From Hofstenia miamia (Eukaryota; Xenacoelomorpha; Acoela; Hofsteniidae), in the NCBI GenBank assembly GCA_900660155.1, contig CABFPE010000003.1:2527934-2591933 (forward strand): a stretch of 64,000 bases of DNA, in the 5' to 3' direction. The translations under genes and the position numbers were made by a program. Below the pieces are notes generated by a model that saw nothing but the letters and a program-made list of their open reading frames with translations, was not told the origin of the DNA and made no database searches. Within the stretch, counting starts at the first letter, position 1, and the number at the start of each line of letters is the position of its first letter. Positions 48,254 through 58,638 of this stretch are shown in pieces.

Positions 48254-49253
48254 NNNNNNNNNNNNNNNNNNNNNNNNNNNNNNNNNNNNNNNNNNNNNNN
48301 NNNNNNNNNNNNNNNNNNNNNNNNNNNNNNNNNNNNNNNNNNNNNNNNNNNNNNNNNNNNNNNNNNNNNNNNNNNNNNNNNNNNNNNNNNNNNNNNNNNN
48401 NNNNNNNNNNNNNNNNNNNNNNNNNNNNNNNNNNNNNNNNNNNNNNNNNNNNNNNNNNNNNNNNNNNNNNNNNNNNNNNNNNNNNNNNNNNNNNNNNNNN
48501 NNNNNNNNNNNNNNNNNNNNNNNNNNNNNNNNNNNNNNNNNNNNNNNNNNNNNNNNNNNNNNNNNNNNNNNNNNNNNNNNNNNNNNNNNNNNNNNNNNNN
48601 NNNNNNNNNNNNNNNNNNNNNNNNNNNNNNNNNNNNNNNNNNNNNNNNNNNNNNNNNNNNNNNNNNNNNNNNNNNNNNNNNNNNNNNNNNNNNNNNNNNN
48701 NNNNNNNNNNNNNNNNNNNNNNNNNNNNNNNNNNNNNNNNNNNNNNNNNNNNNNNNNNNNNNNNNNNNNNNNNNNNNNNNNNNNNNNNNNNNNNNNNNNN
48801 NNNNNNNNNNNNNNNNNNNNNNNNNNNNNNNNNNNNNNNNNNNNNNNNNNNNNNNNNNNNNNNNNNNNNNNNNNNNNNNNNNNNNNNNNNNNNNNNNNNN
48901 NNNNNNNNNNNNNNNNNNNNNNNNNNNNNNNNNNNNNNNNNNNNNNNNNNNNNNNNNNNNNNNNNNNNNNNNNNNNNNNNNNNNNNNNNNNNNNNNNNNN
49001 NNNNNNNNNNNNNNNNNNNNNNNNNNNNNNNNNNNNNNNNNNNNNNNNNNNNNNNNNNNNNNNNNNNNNNNNNNNNNNNNNNNNNNNNNNNNNNNNNNNN
49101 NNNNNNNNNNNNNNNNNNNNNNNNNNNNNNNNNNNNNNNNNNNNNNNNNNNNNNNNNNNNNNNNNNNNNNNNNNNNNNNNNNNNNNNNNNNNNNNNNNNN
49201 NNNNNNNNNNNNNNNNNNNNNNNNNNNNNNNNNNNNNNNNNNNNNNNNNNNNN
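48254..49253. other. Scaffold gap, exactly 1000 N
   Basis: A run of exactly 1000 N is a placeholder of unknown true size. (TA)n stands on both sides (48231-48252 and 49254-49276), so the contigs probably broke in a TA microsatellite. Confidence 0.99.
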
Positions 49254-49510
49254 TATATATATATATATATATATATAGAATGTATGTAATTTTAATTCAC
49301 GAACTTGAAAGGGGATAATAAGCGTACAAGTATACAAGTATATAAACTGATTTTTGTGTTGTGTTTTCTTGTACATGATGACTAAGCATTTGCCATGCAG
49401 GACTGGAGCACAGGTTTTCCCAATTTTGGGATTCGAAAATGTCGAGATTGGAATTAGACAATAGGTCCGTGATTGATATCCCTAAATGAACATGGAAGTA
49501 TGTGCCAATA

Positions 49511-49713
49511 ATATATCCTTTCAACAAGCTTCTTATACGTTTAAAAAAGGCTGAACAATTATAAATAAAGAAGGATATTGTATGGATGAATGAAAGTACA
49601 ATATTTGTAGCCAATATATCCTTTCAACAAGCTTCTTATACGTTTAAAAAAGGCTGAACAATTATAAATAAAGAAGGATATTGTATGGATGAATGAAAGT
49701 ACAATATTTGTAG
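49511..49713. repeat. Tandem duplication, period 103 bp
   Basis: 49511-49610 and 49614-49713 are essentially identical and joined by CCA. The duplication lies close to the scaffold gap, so either a recent local duplication or an assembly error is possible. Confidence 0.85.
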
Positions 49714-49821
49714 TGCACGAAAACATAATTTGAATATTTCAAATTTTTGTGATAATTTTTAAGGCGTCCGAGTATTGATTTGCACATTATTAGCAGAAAT
49801 TAATAATTCTATGCAATTTTC

Positions 49822-49827
49822 TTTATT
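49822..49827 (-). terminator. Candidate poly(A) signal of the PDZRN3-like gene
   Basis: AATAAA on the minus strand lies about 105 bases after the stop codon of the terminal exon. The position is plausible, but AT-rich sequence makes chance matches common. Confidence 0.4.
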
Positions 49828-49932
49828 AAAAAAATAGCGTTCAACTAAACACTTATAATCATATCTAAATTTACATTTACAACCATGATGCTTAGAAGAA
49901 ACCTTAGATGTCAACTTCTTTCGGCAAGTTTG

Positions 49933-50814
49933 TTAAATCTGAACATTAGATATTGATATACACTTGGCAGTAGCAGTAGACTCATGTAGCAACGCCTGCA
50001 TCGTAATGAGATGATCAAGAATGTGTTCTTTTCGCTTGTTGATTCTCTTCTTAATGTCTTTGGATGCGGGCGTTTGAACATTCTCTTTGAAACTGTCGAC
50101 ATGTTCTTGACTGATGATGCTGGTACGATTGCTAGAGGTAGGCTCTGTCATCCAACGACGTTTGCACTGATTACGAAGGCAATCTTTTGAGAATTTGTCA
50201 TCACTCTGAGTTTCATCGACACCCTCAATTACTTTGGTGATGTTTTTTCTTTGAACTCGTCGTGATCTATTGTTACCTGCACCTTTAGTTATATAGCGTG
50301 TGCCATCTGCTCTTATCTTAACTTTCCAGTTGGTGCTTTCATCGGTTTCATGCTCTTGACTGCTTGTGCTTAATTCACAACTTTGTTCAAGCATTTTTAG
50401 ATAGGCCTCGCATTTACGCACTAAGGAGCCTGTATCTAGTTCGTTTATTGAAGCTAAGTAAGAAGAAAATGTGTCAAATGTTCGAGATGTAGCTAGCAGA
50501 CGTTTTTTAGATTTTTTCTGCTCACTACTCAATTTGCAAGAATCGCAGTGAGGGTATTTTACGGTTTTAGACTTTAGTTGTGTTGTTTTACATCGTGATA
50601 AATTTTCTGTAGTTTTACTACGTTTACATTCAGAACGTTGGCAGTTTCCTCGCGAGATGGCGTTAATGGTTGTATCACACATAAAGCATTTAGAACAGAG
50701 ACGTAATTCCCCATTGAGATGCTCAATTGTTGATTGGTTGCTGTAATCTTCAAGTTGCTGACCGTTCGTAGATGAATTTTTTTCACTGGTCTTCTTACCT
50801 CGGCGATTACAGCT
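49933..50814 (-). CDS. Terminal exon of a PDZRN3/LNX3-like E3 ubiquitin ligase gene
   Basis: The exon starts after the minus-strand acceptor TATTTTAG (first base 50814, phase 0) and is open for 293 codons. Near its middle, WKVKIRADGTRYITK matches the signature found in the C-terminal region of PDZRN3/PDZRN4 ('WKVKIR.DGTRYITKRPVR'). Near the end, KKRINKRKEHILDHLITMQALL matches in part the conserved tail 'kKRNKKI.DnWMTiqELL', and the final residues ISNVQI take the place of the vertebrate SVTTV-type PDZ ligand. The family carries an N-terminal RING, a TRAF-type zinc finger and one or two PDZ domains and acts in the cytoplasm at synapses and in Wnt/MuSK contexts in vertebrates. The first third is Cys- and Ser/Thr-rich without a recognised domain. 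The upstream exon found is at 58469-58638. Confidence 0.78.
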   Translation of the reverse strand, partial: SCNRRGKKTSEKNSSTNGQQLEDYSNQSTIEHLNGELRLCSKCFMCDTTINAISRGNCQRSECKRSKTTENLSRCKTTQLKSKTVKYPHCDSCKLSSEQKKSKKRLLATSRTFDTFSSYLASINELDTGSLVRKCEAYLKMLEQSCELSTSSQEHETDESTNWKVKIRADGTRYITKGAGNNRSRRVQRKNITKVIEGVDETQSDDKFSKDCLRNQCKRRWMTEPTSSNRTSIISQEHVDSFKENVQTPASKDIKKRINKRKEHILDHLITMQALLHESTATAKCISISNVQI

Positions 50815-52208
50815 CTAAAATATTATCAATAAATTGATTTTACTATTATAATCCTTTGATGTTTACAATCTGTAATAATTTTGAGATTCCATTATTGATT
50901 TAATAATCTTCAGAAATAAATCGAATATTCCATAAGTGTAATTAATAAATAACTTTAAATATATGATGCATACAAACTTTTAATTTACTTCATATTTCCA
51001 TATTAATATGTATAAATTTATGAAAATTTCAGTCGAGTTAGGGCAGTGGGGTACGCAGAAGGGTGTGGGGGCATTGTGGGAATGGATGTTAGGACCGTGG
51101 TGTACGTGTACGTTTATTGCGTTTTTTTATTTTGGTTTATAATTTCGTCCATGTTTCCAAACATTTTCAAGATTTTGATGGCACTGATTTTAAATCAAAT
51201 TAAGGTTACTAAACAATTAGGGCATATTGAAGTATACCTTAGTTAATTATAATTTATTCACTTAAAATGTCTACATAATGCGGTCACTTAGCATCAATAT
51301 CGTAATTAATTACCATCTTATAAATTAATAAATTAAAGAAAGCATTTATTGAACACTTATCTAGCAAATCTTTATATGCTGACTATACAATTACTTAAGA
51401 AATATTGGAATTTTACTTTATAGTTAAGGTAAAACATGTACCTATTAAAAAAATTTGAATTCCATGAAGTTAATGATAAAAAATATTCATTAATGAGTCA
51501 CAAGTAATGAATTGATATCTTGCTAATTGCGGAGGCAGAAAACTTCGATCCATTTAAAAACATGTGACCCAAACAATTTTCAGAAATATTGAACTAAATT
51601 TTATTGCTGATCTGCAACAATGAACAGCTGAAATTTATTGATTTCGAATACATTATTATTAAGTTTCCAAATATGTTAATACAGATTCCAAACTTGAAAA
51701 AATCATTATTACAGGCAATTTTTTCAATGTTTACAAATAAAATTTAGTGAGAGCATTCCAAACATGTATTTTGCATTTCTGATTGCCTTTAAGTCAATGT
51801 CATGCATTTCGTATGACGGAAACTATTAACTTTGCGATGACATTCAGTTTTTGAAATCCAATATCTTTGAGACCTTCAAGTGAGCGGGAGCCGTTTGAAC
51901 AAAATTAAAGCGTCAATTAAATTAGATGTAAGTATACCGACAAATTTCTCGCGTCATTTGCTATTTATTGTTTAAAAAGCTTTGATAAAAATAATCGGCC
52001 ATGCTTTGTTTGAATTAATAGATATTGGAGGAGAATCTGTTTTTACTACTGCATATAATTTTGAGTGTATGGCACAATCCAGATATGAGTGCATACCATA
52101 TTAAATATTTTTTTAAATGAGAATATTACATTTTGCAGTTAAAAAACTATTTCTCTTTGTCTACAAATTTATTTAAATAAATAATTATTGGCAATTGTGA
52201 AGAAGATA

Positions 52209-52211
<3 letters not shown>
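50815..52211. other. Intron of the PDZRN3-like gene, AT-rich
   Basis: No exon was recognised. At about 51041-51085, CAGTGGGGTACGCAGAAGGG resembles one end of the hAT MITE family, but no second end was found. Confidence 0.45.

Positions 52212-52243
<32 letters not shown>
52212..52243. repeat. (TA)n microsatellite
   Basis: Uninterrupted TA repeat at the left edge of the clean 3.9-kb block. Further (TA)n tracts in the block lie at 52517-52555, 53288-53307 and 56128-56148. Confidence 0.95.
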
Positions 52244-52246
<3 letters not shown>

Positions 52247-52257
52247 ACATTAAGATT

Positions 52258-52503
52258 GTGTAATTAGGAATTTCGTCAAATCTCTAAAATTTCAGTGAAT
52301 TTGTGAAATGGCTATTTCACTTAAAAACTTCATAAAACAACTAAGTTTGGGGAGGTGGGGTTAGAGTTAGGGTTGGGTTTAATATTTTTCCAATATATAC
52401 ATGAAGTATTTAGGTCTTTTAATGTTTTTATGAAACTGGATAGTGAAATACCAATTTCACAAATTCACTGAATTTTAGGGATTTTACGAAATTCCTAATT
52501 TCA
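52258..52503. mobile_element. Foldback/MITE with arms of about 60 bp
   Basis: 52258-52322 and 52441-52503 are inverted repeats with high identity. Both begin GTGWAATTAGGAATTTCGT and continue through CTAAAATTTCAGTGAATTTG and a TATTTCACT-like end. The 120-bp centre contains a GGGTTAGAGTTAGGGTTGGG patch. A target duplication was not resolved. The same structure occurs at 44360-44605 in the corrupted copy. Confidence 0.75.
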
Positions 52504-52514
52504 CTATATTACTG

Positions 52515-52558
<44 letters not shown>

Positions 52559-53804
52559 TATGCAATATATGTATACATATATTGTATATTTACTAATAAT
52601 TCACTATCAATTAAGATGAATTTCAATTTAATGAGAGACATTTTGTGAAAATTAGTGAAAATATCATTTTACCCTGAATTATTATGTTAAACAATATTAA
52701 AAAATTTTCTAAATAGCTTAGGGTAAATGAGATGATGAAAATCAATTTATTAGAATGTGCTTAAACGTTTTTTTATAAATGTTTATATTAGCTATGAAAT
52801 AATTATAGAATATATGGCTAATTATGCAGCTTTTCTAGCGAAATATATGGATATATTTTTCTCAAAAATGTTGCGGTATATATTTACAATATTAGATTAA
52901 ATATTTTTCTAACTGTAGTTTTAGAAATGTAAAATGTAAATTACACATTTCTGAAATTTAGAGGAAGCAAAAGATAAATCGAACTCCATTTGACTTTACT
53001 TAGAAACTTATAAACAAATCATCAAGAGTGATTCATGATATACCTGTGTCAAAGGAAGATCGCAGTTTTGAAGGATGGCTTTATCAGATGCATCAAGCTC
53101 TTGCATGTCTATGCTTTCCAGATCAGTGGTTGACGGCAGAGAAGGCAAGTGGGGATATCTAAGCACATTTTCTTTCAATAACTACTATACTATTAGTATT
53201 ACTAATATGGTTTATGTACAAGTCAATATCGTTCGCTTTTCTATGGCTCCTATAGTCATTATATTGCACATATACCATGTATATAAATATATATATATAT
53301 ATATATAGACATGCACAACGTTTTAGGATATAATATTACACAAAATATCTTTCAAAATAAATATTGAAAAATTGGTGGATTCAGATTTTTATTTATTAGA
53401 TTGCAAACTTTTTATGCTTAAAATCAATTCAGGATTGATGGATTAACCTAGGTTTTGGACATTGTTTCCGCCCCATGACTAGTCATATTAAATATATATA
53501 TATATATAATTGAAAGCAACATGCTTGATATGTTATTAGATATTTGTTACAATTCTGAGTCAAATGTAACTTGGAGCGCTTCAAAAAGTCATTGCAATTT
53601 CCACCCAAATGTCACTCATCTATTATTCATACCTTTCTAATATTAAATCTTTTGCGGTTTTAAATGTTTTTGACTTTTTCATTAGTTGTTGAATCGCAAA
53701 ATCAAATTTGCAGCAACCAAACGTTCGATTAACTTTTTAACCGGTAATTGTTTTAAATATTTCTCATTTGACAGATTCTTCAAAGTATATCCAGCAGTCA
53801 TACT

Positions 53805-54045
53805 CAGTGGCGTACCCGAGGGGGAGGGGCACGTCCTCCATCAGGTTTTCAAAATTGACTTTGATAGTTAAATCAAAAAAATTTCAGTAAATATTAAAAA
53901 AATTTAAAAACAATTGTCGTGAAATGCCTTTTTTAGAATCTATTTTTTTCAATATTTTCAAAAATTTTCGCGGAACTTCGCTTTTGGACACTAATTTGAT
54001 GGTGACAAAATTTTCTCCCTTTCGAAAATCCTGCATAATCCCCTG
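53805..54045. mobile_element. hAT-type MITE, 241 bp, perfect 8-bp target duplication
   Basis: GTCATACT stands at 53797-53804 and 54046-54053. The left end reads CAGTGGCGTACCCGAGGGGG and the right end, read inward, CAGGGGATTATGCAGGATTT. In reverse complement it aligns over its length with 34564-34808, so these are two insertions of one non-autonomous family. No ORF. Confidence 0.88.
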
Positions 54046-56148
54046 GTCATACTAGTCATCAATAATCACCATCTAAAAAAGAATCCTTAAATTATTAGTG
54101 TATGAAAACCTTATTTCAAATAACATTCAATTTCAAATGATTTACATTGATTGTTTTTAAATGAATTTTTAACTAACTCTCCAATCTAAGTTTTCAATGT
54201 TTCTTTCAAAAATGCTGCTCATAAAGCGGACTGGACCCTAAAAATATTGGCAAATGTAAACTTAGGCCTAGTTAAAATGGCTAATTATACTGTCTAAAAC
54301 AAACTTTGACTGTATTTAAAATTTAATAGGGTCTTTACAAATCCTGTTAATAAATATGTTTTATGATATGGAGTATTTAATGCTCAAATAGTTATATTAA
54401 CTATAATGCATTATCATCTGGTAAAGGTATTAGATCTCACAAAAATATTCAAGTAAGTTGGATTGTTGTAGAAAAATGGCGTATTTTTTGCGGTACGGTT
54501 GGCAAGGGATAACTTTTGTTTTCCAACTGCATGACACTGTGTTTGAGAGAAATTAATTAATTTATTCGGCTCCTTTTATCCCTCGACCGCATCGAATTAA
54601 ATTGAAAATTCAAAGAATCCTTCTAAATTTGCATTATGAAAATATACATTTGTGTGAATATAATTATGACGAGAGAAAGATATAAGTTAATCAACCACGA
54701 CATAACTGATAAAAAGACCGCCTTTGAGGAAGAGCCTACGTCAGGCATGTCATACCCCAGAGTATCAAAGGGGCGGCAACTTTAAAACACAAAGTGGCAC
54801 CAACAACCAATCGGAGAGGCACTCTTCACAATATCACAAACCAGAATTCTTACCAATGTTTTAATGCAATTATTCAGTTATGCTTTTATCTTCAAAGGTT
54901 TTGATCAAGAACCATAATTGTTAATGAATAAATTTACATCCGTTCATTAAATGTCCTCTTCCATTGCATCGAGGGATTTTTTATTACCCCTTGTGATCAG
55001 ATGTATGTAGAATGTAGACAGAATGCACACTTAGCCAGCAAATAATCCCCCTCTCCTCCCCTAGCCCACAATTAATAGATGTCCTCGCAAAAACTCAATT
55101 TTACAAATATCATATAAATTTAACTCAATATAATTCTCTTCAAATAATTTACTGTACAAATTTGGAACTCAAAGATTTTGGGTTCATTGCTTTGCATGGA
55201 AAAGACTTACTTACAAAAAAATAGCTCACTTATATTTGGCATATTAAATAATCTACATAGCTCCTACGTCAATCAACATTATTTATTATAAATATATATA
55301 TCTAAGCATACTATTTTGACATTTGTAAGCACAATAGTTGATTTTTATAAGCCATTCTTATGTCATTGACAGTTTCAAATATTTTGGAAATATTTCTAGC
55401 AAATCCAACGAATCTATCCTCGTCAAAAGACTTGACACATGTCAATATTAAAAGATGTTTTACATTGCAAATTCTGCTATAATTGACATCTTTTTAAGTG
55501 AATTATTCGAAATTTCTTATTAAGAAATTCATTTAAATATATTTAAGCAGGTTAAATAATTGATTGAAAATCAATTTATGTGTTTGCTTAGTCGTAAATA
55601 ACTGCAGGACTATCCTATAAAAACGTCAATCATTGTTTTTGCAAACAAACTCCACGAAGAAAGTGATGGGAAAATTGATTAAAAACATTCCCGTTGATTA
55701 GAATTGTTGGCGAAAGAAGAGAAATTGTGATTTTATCTGGTAAATATATTTTACCGGCCACCAGCGCGCGTTTGTTTACACAAGCAATGGAATTAACATA
55801 ACAAATGGATTTCCACAGCAAACTCATTGCAAATTCTATGAAATAGTCAATTATTTAATACAATAAATGCTTTAGATATATTGTATTTCAATTTGTAAAA
55901 TTTCATTTAAATATATTTTATTCAGTTGTCGGTATTTGTAGGTTTAACTACTAGTAATAGAAAAAAATACCATCCTTATGTACCACGATCTACGATTCAA
56001 AGTTAAATAGATTTTGTAAGTTTGCTCATGCACTATATATGAAAAATAAAAATACCCCAGCAGTAAAAACTGATTTGAAACTACTCGACTATTCAGACCG
56101 AGTCTTTGAATTAAATATACACAGGTGTATATATATATATATATATAT

Positions 56149-58088
56149 GTCTTGTTATTACACAAAATTTTCAGGGTGTTACTATTTTTTAGTAATTTTC
56201 TGGCTGCATCTGTAAACGAAAAATTATTTTGGTTGTGCTAATTTTCTAAATGTAGCTTTATTAGAATCACCTTAATAATGATGTTATGATATTTGAAGAA
56301 TTTTTTAAATTTCATAATCCCTTGATAAATATAGGTAGTGCAATAATTCATTCCTCATTCGTTGAAGGTTTTCCAAATCGTTTGCAAATTATAACTAATT
56401 TATTACTAATATATATACTTAATTAAGAATCAGGTAATTCCCTGGAGCTTGAAGGATTCTTTTCCTGTATTTTTAACCTGATATTAATACAAAGTTTTTG
56501 CCTTTTGTGTCAAAATTAATCATGCTTAGCTGACTGAAAAGAAATTGCATTACAGTGTAATTCGTGGATCAATCAGAAATATATAACGAATAGCAAGTGG
56601 GAATATCTTATAAGAAGGCCTTCATTTTTCATCTGTCAATAATACTTACTCGCCAGTTGATTAAATTTACTTTTGCGCTCAATCATTCAAAATATGCCAC
56701 TAAACCTACGCAACAATTATGTCAATGTGTTACATAAATACATAACATTTTCCCTTAAACTTTACTCAATTTCCACCACATTAACTTAATTCTGTCAAAC
56801 TTCAAATGAAGCATACAATTCAACGACTTTCTTCTTCACTCTGTATTTTTTGTAAACCATATTTTCAAATATCCTCATGTTGAATTTTGGATGTACCTCA
56901 ACAGTTGATTTAAGGCCTTGATTTGAGTAGCATTGATATAATTACACATTTAGAAACAAAATTATATATTTTTTGAAAGTTTTCTAATTTATCTATACAA
57001 CAAAACTTTTTATAAAATCTAACACATTTTTGCAAACCTTTGCAAAATAACCTACCTCATAGCAAAACAACTAGACCAAATTAAAAATGAACTGTATTTC
57101 CCATATTAATAGTACAAAAAAAATTAAATTCCCAAAGCCATTAGATACCTTTGCGAGGGTTTATTGATAAAATAAAGTTAAACAAAACTAGTGTCAAAAT
57201 ACAAGCATTATGTCATACCCAACTAAAAAACATTAACTTTTTGTGCTGTAGAACTAAGTAAATATTAATGTCATATATATTTAACCAGTTGTAATCACGT
57301 AAAAAAATATATATATAAAATATGATAAAAAGCCAAAAGATTACGCTGCTCTTCATGAAACCTACTAACTGCAACTGCAACAAATGGCAAATATTGAGCT
57401 TCATTGATATAATTAGAGTAGTTAGGGCAGAGAAAAGTTTCAGCTGATCAAAATCAGAGCAGATTTAGAATGCAGGAAATAGTTAAGAGGATGTTTGACA
57501 CACATTTTGTTTTTTGAAACTGGGGAAAAAATCATTATCTAAGAAATTTTTTTAAATAAATACTAATCTAAAAAGTACAAGTAATCGATTTGGGGAACGG
57601 CTTAAACATCGACATACAATTAAAGGAAAATTTCACTTTCCGACTTTGTATTATAAAACATCAAAAGCACGACCCAATTCAACATCTTGCATTCACTCTA
57701 AAATTAAGAGGCAAAAACGCTTTGAAATGCATTCTCTTGAAAAAAGCAGTGAAACAGAAAAGACACTTTTACATCCATCCTCTACGCATTTCTTACATTA
57801 AAAGCTTTGATTAAACACATTTTCTATGATGATACACACTTGTCATTTCATCTAAAGGTTACGGAAATCTGTGATTTCTTCGGCTATTTTTATTAAAAAA
57901 TTCTACTAAAACTTGGAATACTTCGTATTGGTCAGCTTTAATGCTTTAATGTTACCTAAATGTCGATATAATATAGTATTATATAATATATATATATATA
58001 TATTTGTCATTTGTACTGTGGACATCCGAAGTAGAGTGTGCAGGTGACAGATCTTTTAAACATTTCATGATGCAACTGAGTTATATAC

Positions 58089-58140
<52 letters not shown>

Positions 58141-58468
58141 ATTGCATATATTTGTAACCTGTACAGGTGACTGCATATATATATATATATGCAACTGCAA
58201 ACCTTGTTATTAACAAGTTGTACATATTTGTTGTTAAAAAATTTCCATCATGTGATAGCGGCGTTGTTGAACAAGTTAGATAGGTTTTAAAATTAGTGTA
58301 AATATAAATATTGAGTTGCGAAGTTCTAGAATTAGCGATGGAAGTTAAAGGAATAGTTTTTAGAAGAAAAATGCTGATAACCTCACTTCCACAGGGATTT
58401 TTATGCGGCATTAGTGTATCAAAGGTTCTAATATGGAGAATATAGAGAATTGCAAATACAAAATTTAC
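56149..58468. other. Intron of the PDZRN3-like gene
   Basis: No exon was recognised; in particular no second PDZ domain was found. A 47-bp (TA)n tract at 58091-58137 and a shorter one at 58175-58190 are the main features. Confidence 0.5.
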
Positions 58469-58638
58469 CCAAAAGGATATTGAAGCTCGAGGTCCGTCTG
58501 CGTAGAGGCATCGATGAAAGCTGAGTGGTTCTCATCGCAGATGACGCGAGCAACCTTAAGACACACTGGGTTCTTAGCATTACGACATGCTTCAATGGCT
58601 TCTTCATGCGTAACATTCAACAAGCTGATAGAATTCAC
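58469..58638 (-). CDS. PDZ-domain exon of the PDZRN3/LNX3-like gene
   Basis: The exon lies between a minus-strand acceptor ATTCTTAG and a donor TTTTGG|GTAAAT (170 bases, ending with two bases of a split codon). The translation starts VNSISLLNVTHEEAIEACRN and contains AKNPVCLKVARV, the last strand-helix-strand of a PDZ domain ('vNG..l...tHe.Ave.lk.a...v.l.v.r'). It then has STQTD, matching the TGTQTD that follows the first PDZ domain in PDZRN3. The exon for the first half of the PDZ domain, and the RING and zinc-finger exons, were not found up to 64 kb and presumably lie beyond the window. Its phase (2) does not join directly to the terminal exon (phase 0), so at least one exon between them is unseen. 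Confidence 0.82.

Larger units (their letters stand above)
52249..56148. repeat. Clean copy of the 3.9-kb duplicated block
   Basis: Collinear with 44351-48250 at offset 7898. It lies within the intron of the PDZRN3-like gene and contains a foldback element (52258-52503), a hAT MITE (53805-54045), four (TA)n tracts and no gene. Base composition is ordinary here, so this copy is taken as the true sequence. Confidence 0.88.

Noticed and set aside
48195-49376. A 393-codon open frame across the gap
   Set aside because: It consists almost entirely of N and of translated (TA)n repeats.
50574-50786. 70-codon ORF overlapping the start of the terminal PDZRN3-like exon
   Set aside because: It is an alternative frame; the exon frame is open from the acceptor at 50814 through the conserved motifs.
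58004-58411. ORFs with IYIYIY runs near 58.1 kb
   Set aside because: These are translations of (TA)n microsatellites, not proteins.
58428-58616. 62-codon minus-strand ORF overlapping the PDZ exon
   Set aside because: It is in a different frame from the PDZ translation, which has splice sites and family motifs.
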